The notes under the pieces: model-generated
Database searches by the model: none
What the model was told of the DNA's origin: nothing
The model's input: only the letters and a program-made list of their open reading frames with translations
Part shown: in pieces, positions 11,780 to 13,331 of the stretch
How the letters are laid out: each line of letters starts with the position of its first letter
Numbering within the stretch: the first letter of the stretch is position 1
Translations under genes and position numbers: made by a program
Assembly: GCA_947625365.1 (NCBI GenBank)
Contig: CANQNZ010000029.1
Location: 1 to 13,331 of the forward strand
Direction of reading: 5' to 3'
Length of the DNA: 13,331 bases
DNA from: an uncultured Bacilli bacterium
GTDB taxonomy: Bacteria; Bacillota_I; Bacilli_A; RF39; UBA660

Positions 11780-11975
11780 TTAATATATTCCATAATTGTT
11801 CATAACTTACTTTTATTTCCTCAATTAAATTTTTAGATAATATCCCATAGTGTAAAATAGAATCCAGTTTTGTTAAATTTAAATCAATTAATGAGTGGAA
11901 ATAATAACTTTTAAAAAAATTACTATGTAATTTTACAGTATCTATATATTTATCAATATCTCTTATTTTATCCAT
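11757..11975 (-). CDS. Hypothetical protein, probably the 5' half of a frameshifted gene
   Basis: An open frame of 72 codons with a good ribosome binding site (AGGAGAG, about five bases before the ATG at 11975). The stretch LTKLDSILHYGILSKNLIEE (34-53) recalls the 'NL.SIL..GLLS' segment near the N-terminus of ADP-ribosyltransferase-like folds such as DarT and KptA, but this is a weak, short likeness. The frame ends soon after a CCCC run, and the next frame goes on for 74 codons. The joined product would have about 140 residues. Either a decaying gene or two overlapping small genes; I favour decay. Confidence 0.5.
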   Translation of the reverse strand: MDKIRDIDKYIDTVKLHSNFFKSYYFHSLIDLNLTKLDSILHYGILSKNLIEEIKVSYEQLWNILNEYEYPR

Positions 11976-12023
11976 ATACTCTCCTAAGCCATATTGTCGG
12001 TAAACTTATAAGTGTATTTTCTA

Positions 12024-12043
12024 AATTGATAAATATATCAATT
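12024..12043. promoter_or_regulatory. Inverted repeat upstream of the 11975 gene, operator or hairpin
   Basis: AATTGATA (12024-12031) and TATCAATT (12036-12043) are perfect 8-bp arms around AATA, about 50 bases before the start codon at 11975. The spacing suits a repressor site near a -35 region, but no strong promoter boxes accompany it. Confidence 0.35.
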
Positions 12044-12117
12044 CATCTTATAAAAATATATCATACATTCTAAAACTCAAACTATAAAGTCCGAGTTTGG
12101 TATCTATCTGGTGCGTT

Positions 12118-12135
12118 TGCAAAAGGGGTTTTGCA
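12118..12135. repeat. Perfect hairpin TGCAAAA-GGGG-TTTTGCA
   Basis: Seven base pairs with a four-G loop, extended by an outer GGTGC/GCACC pairing (12110-12137). It could be the transcript end of the Nudix gene, though it lies about 190 bases past its stop codon and has no long T-run. Confidence 0.5.
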
Positions 12136-12325
12136 CCTTAAAGTTTGATTCATCACATTTGATAAATTAATTATAACGCACAGCCATTTTTTAAGCAATA
12201 TCTTTAGCAAAAGCTAATAATTTATATTATTACTTTCAACTATTTTGATTTTCTAGCATATTTTTTTATTATTTCTGCATATTACTTTTATGTAATTATT
12301 TTCTCCTTATTACTGAATTTAATAT

Positions 12326-12886
12326 TTATCTTTTAAAATTTAACTTTTCTTTATTTTCTTTTTGCAAATAATCATATAAAGCACTATACATTACATTTCT
12401 TTCGACCATTTCTTTATTAGCTATCATTTTACCTAATGTGTTTGGATCTACAAATGCTACTTGTTCTACTTCACTTTCTTGTACTTTAATATCTGATAAT
12501 TTTAAATCAGGCTTTCTCAAAATAAAGAAATCATAAAATTGATTTTCAATAAAATTATCTCTTATAATTCTTTTATCCTTATATGTTATTATATGTTCAT
12601 ATTCACTTTCTTCAGAATACACATTTACTTCTTCCTTAACTTCTCGTATCGAAGCCGATATTGAATCTTGTCCAGAAGATATGTGCCCTGCAACCGATAT
12701 ATCCCACATACCTGCATTTTTTTCTTTGTTAAAAGATCTCTGTTGTAATAATATTTGATTTTTATTATTGATTATTGCAACAACTATTGCTCTATGATAT
12801 AAACCTCTTCTATGTACTTCATTTCTTGTTAATACTTCTCCTGTTTTTATTCCATTTTCATTCAAAACATCTATTAATTCTTCCAT
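12326..12886 (-). CDS. Nudix hydrolase (YfcD/IPP-isomerase-like branch)
   Basis: A 186-residue protein with a Nudix domain that would cleave a nucleoside-diphosphate-X or related pyrophosphate compound. The start EELIDVLNENGIKTGEVLTRNEVHRRGLYHRA is typical of the branch that includes YfcD-like proteins and isopentenyl-diphosphate isomerase. The Nudix box lies at 67-89 (GHISSGQDSISASIREVKEEVNV): the metal-binding REVKEE (81-86) is intact, but the first Glu is Gln (73) and the usual Gly near the end is Asn (88). LLQQRS (46-51) and WDISVAGH (61-68) are also typical. The ATG at 12886 has AAAGGA about eleven bases upstream; TATAAT at 12923-12918 is a likely -10 box. Substrate unknown. Confidence 0.87.
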   Translation of the reverse strand: MEELIDVLNENGIKTGEVLTRNEVHRRGLYHRAIVVAIINNKNQILLQQRSFNKEKNAGMWDISVAGHISSGQDSISASIREVKEEVNVYSEESEYEHIITYKDKRIIRDNFIENQFYDFFILRKPDLKLSDIKVQESEVEQVAFVDPNTLGKMIANKEMVERNVMYSALYDYLQKENKEKLNFKR

Positions 12887-12917
12887 TACTATTATTCCTT
12901 TCTTTTCAGATAAAATT

Positions 12918-12923
12918 ATTATA
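12918..12923 (-). promoter_or_regulatory. -10 box of the Nudix gene
   Basis: TATAAT on the minus strand about 30 bases before the ATG at 12886, within TATGATATAAT. There is no clear -35 box. Confidence 0.4.
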
Positions 12924-13016
12924 TCATACTTTTGGTTTATTTTTTTTAATCTTAAACTAAGATAATGAAATCATTTTAAATTAAAGTACAATTATATTTT
13001 ATCTTTATAATTTTAT

Positions 13017-13305
13017 CTAAATAAAAACTATACTCTCATAAAAGCAAACAAAATCAGACTCAATTTTAACATCTTGATCAACTAGAAATTCCATATTCGC
13101 ATAAATAATTTCTTTTGAAAATTTTCTCTATAAACTATTCTAATTAATTTATTATTTACAATATCCATTAATAAATCATTTCTCGATTACAAATTTACTG
13201 CAAGCTCGATACATTTTCTAACCATAAATTTTATCATCAAAATTCCTTCTTTCAAAAAAATAGCTATTTTTTTAAATACAACAGGATATGGGAATGCACC
13301 ACGAA
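13017..13305 (-). pseudogene. Decayed reading frame, family unknown
   Basis: On the minus strand a frame open from about 13305 reads ...KFRGAFPYPVVFKKIAIFLKEG..., passes an ATG with GAAGGA before it (MIKFMVRKC...), meets a TAA, goes on in the same frame (LLMDIVNNKLIRIVYRE), and then continues after a frame change (SKEIIYANMEFLVDQDVKIE...) to TAG at 13019-13017. The residue make-up of these pieces is protein-like, so this looks like a gene broken by at least one stop and one frameshift. I cannot name it. The stretch 12887-13016 holds only the Nudix promoter and nothing else I can support. Confidence 0.35.
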
Positions 13306-13331
13306 ATTTCAAAATCCTTTAAAATAAAGGC

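Larger units (their letters stand above)
11976..12325. other. Gene-free stretch with several hairpins
   Basis: No frame with a ribosome binding site was found on either strand. The stretch holds an inverted repeat AATTGATA-AATA-TATCAATT (12024-12043) in the promoter region of the gene starting at 11975, a hairpin AAACTC..GAGTTT (12073-12098) and a perfect hairpin TGCAAAA-GGGG-TTTTGCA (12118-12135). The rest, 12140-12325, is AT-rich sequence in which I see nothing definite. Confidence 0.5.

Noticed and set aside
12775..12960. Plus-strand Leu/Phe-rich frame of 61 codons that looks like a membrane peptide
   Set aside because: Antisense of the Nudix gene start and its AT-rich promoter; such Leu/Phe-rich frames are the usual shadow of Lys/Glu-rich coding on the other strand.
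1..13331. tRNA or rRNA genes
   Set aside because: I looked for TTCGANNCC-type T-loops with CCA-like ends and for rRNA core motifs and saw none; the GTTCAAGCCC sites at 7761 and 8263 are the IS inverted repeat and have no cloverleaf around them.

Overview
The window is a very AT-rich stretch of a bacterial chromosome. Several traits point to a Firmicutes/Tenericutes-type genome, probably an uncultured gut or host-associated member of the Bacilli: Shine-Dalgarno boxes of the AGGAGG/AAGGA type, sigma-A-like promoters with 17-base spacers, an isoleucine T-box leader, a type 2 isoleucyl-tRNA synthetase and a UgtP-like glycolipid glucosyltransferase. Long genes use TGG for Trp and have no internal TGA, and one gene ends in TGA, so the standard bacterial code fits. 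This placement is inference from gene content; no marker gene is present.

Left part (1-4806), minus strand, housekeeping. A perfect promoter (TTGACA, 17 bases, TATAAT) starts an Ile T-box leader, followed by three tightly packed genes: a Fic-domain protein, ileS (type 2, with the altered signature GLHH in place of HxGH) and a family 6 (hypoxanthine/deoxyinosine) DNA glycosylase. Fic and ileS overlap by one base. The operon is followed by a 3 x 35 bp tandem repeat, a bidirectional terminator, and the promoter and first 17 codons of a probable engB/ysxC gene that runs off the window.

Middle part (4799-7669), envelope glycolipid metabolism. A UgtP/MGDG-synthase-like glucosyltransferase (minus) and a phosphoglucomutase/phosphomannomutase (plus) are divergently arranged. 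Together they could supply glucose-1-phosphate towards UDP-glucose and use UDP-glucose to build glucosyl-diacylglycerol. An IS200-type insertion sequence sits directly behind the mutase stop codon.

Right part (8383-13331), accessory region. It holds a GNAT acetyltransferase, an unannotated candidate type I toxin-antitoxin locus (25-residue membrane peptide, convergent antisense RNA), a protein of unknown family, a phage-type WDGH-domain protein, an HD-domain phosphohydrolase, a probably frameshifted gene, a Nudix hydrolase and a decayed reading frame. A decayed second copy of the toxin-antitoxin 3' half, with its antisense promoter kept and the toxin lost, lies in front of the WDGH gene. Repeated hairpins, gene fragments and separate promoters suggest a region of turnover.

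The most notable observations are the candidate type I toxin-antitoxin locus with its orphan antisense copy, and a housekeeping IleRS carrying the GxHH signature co-transcribed with a Fic gene under T-box control.
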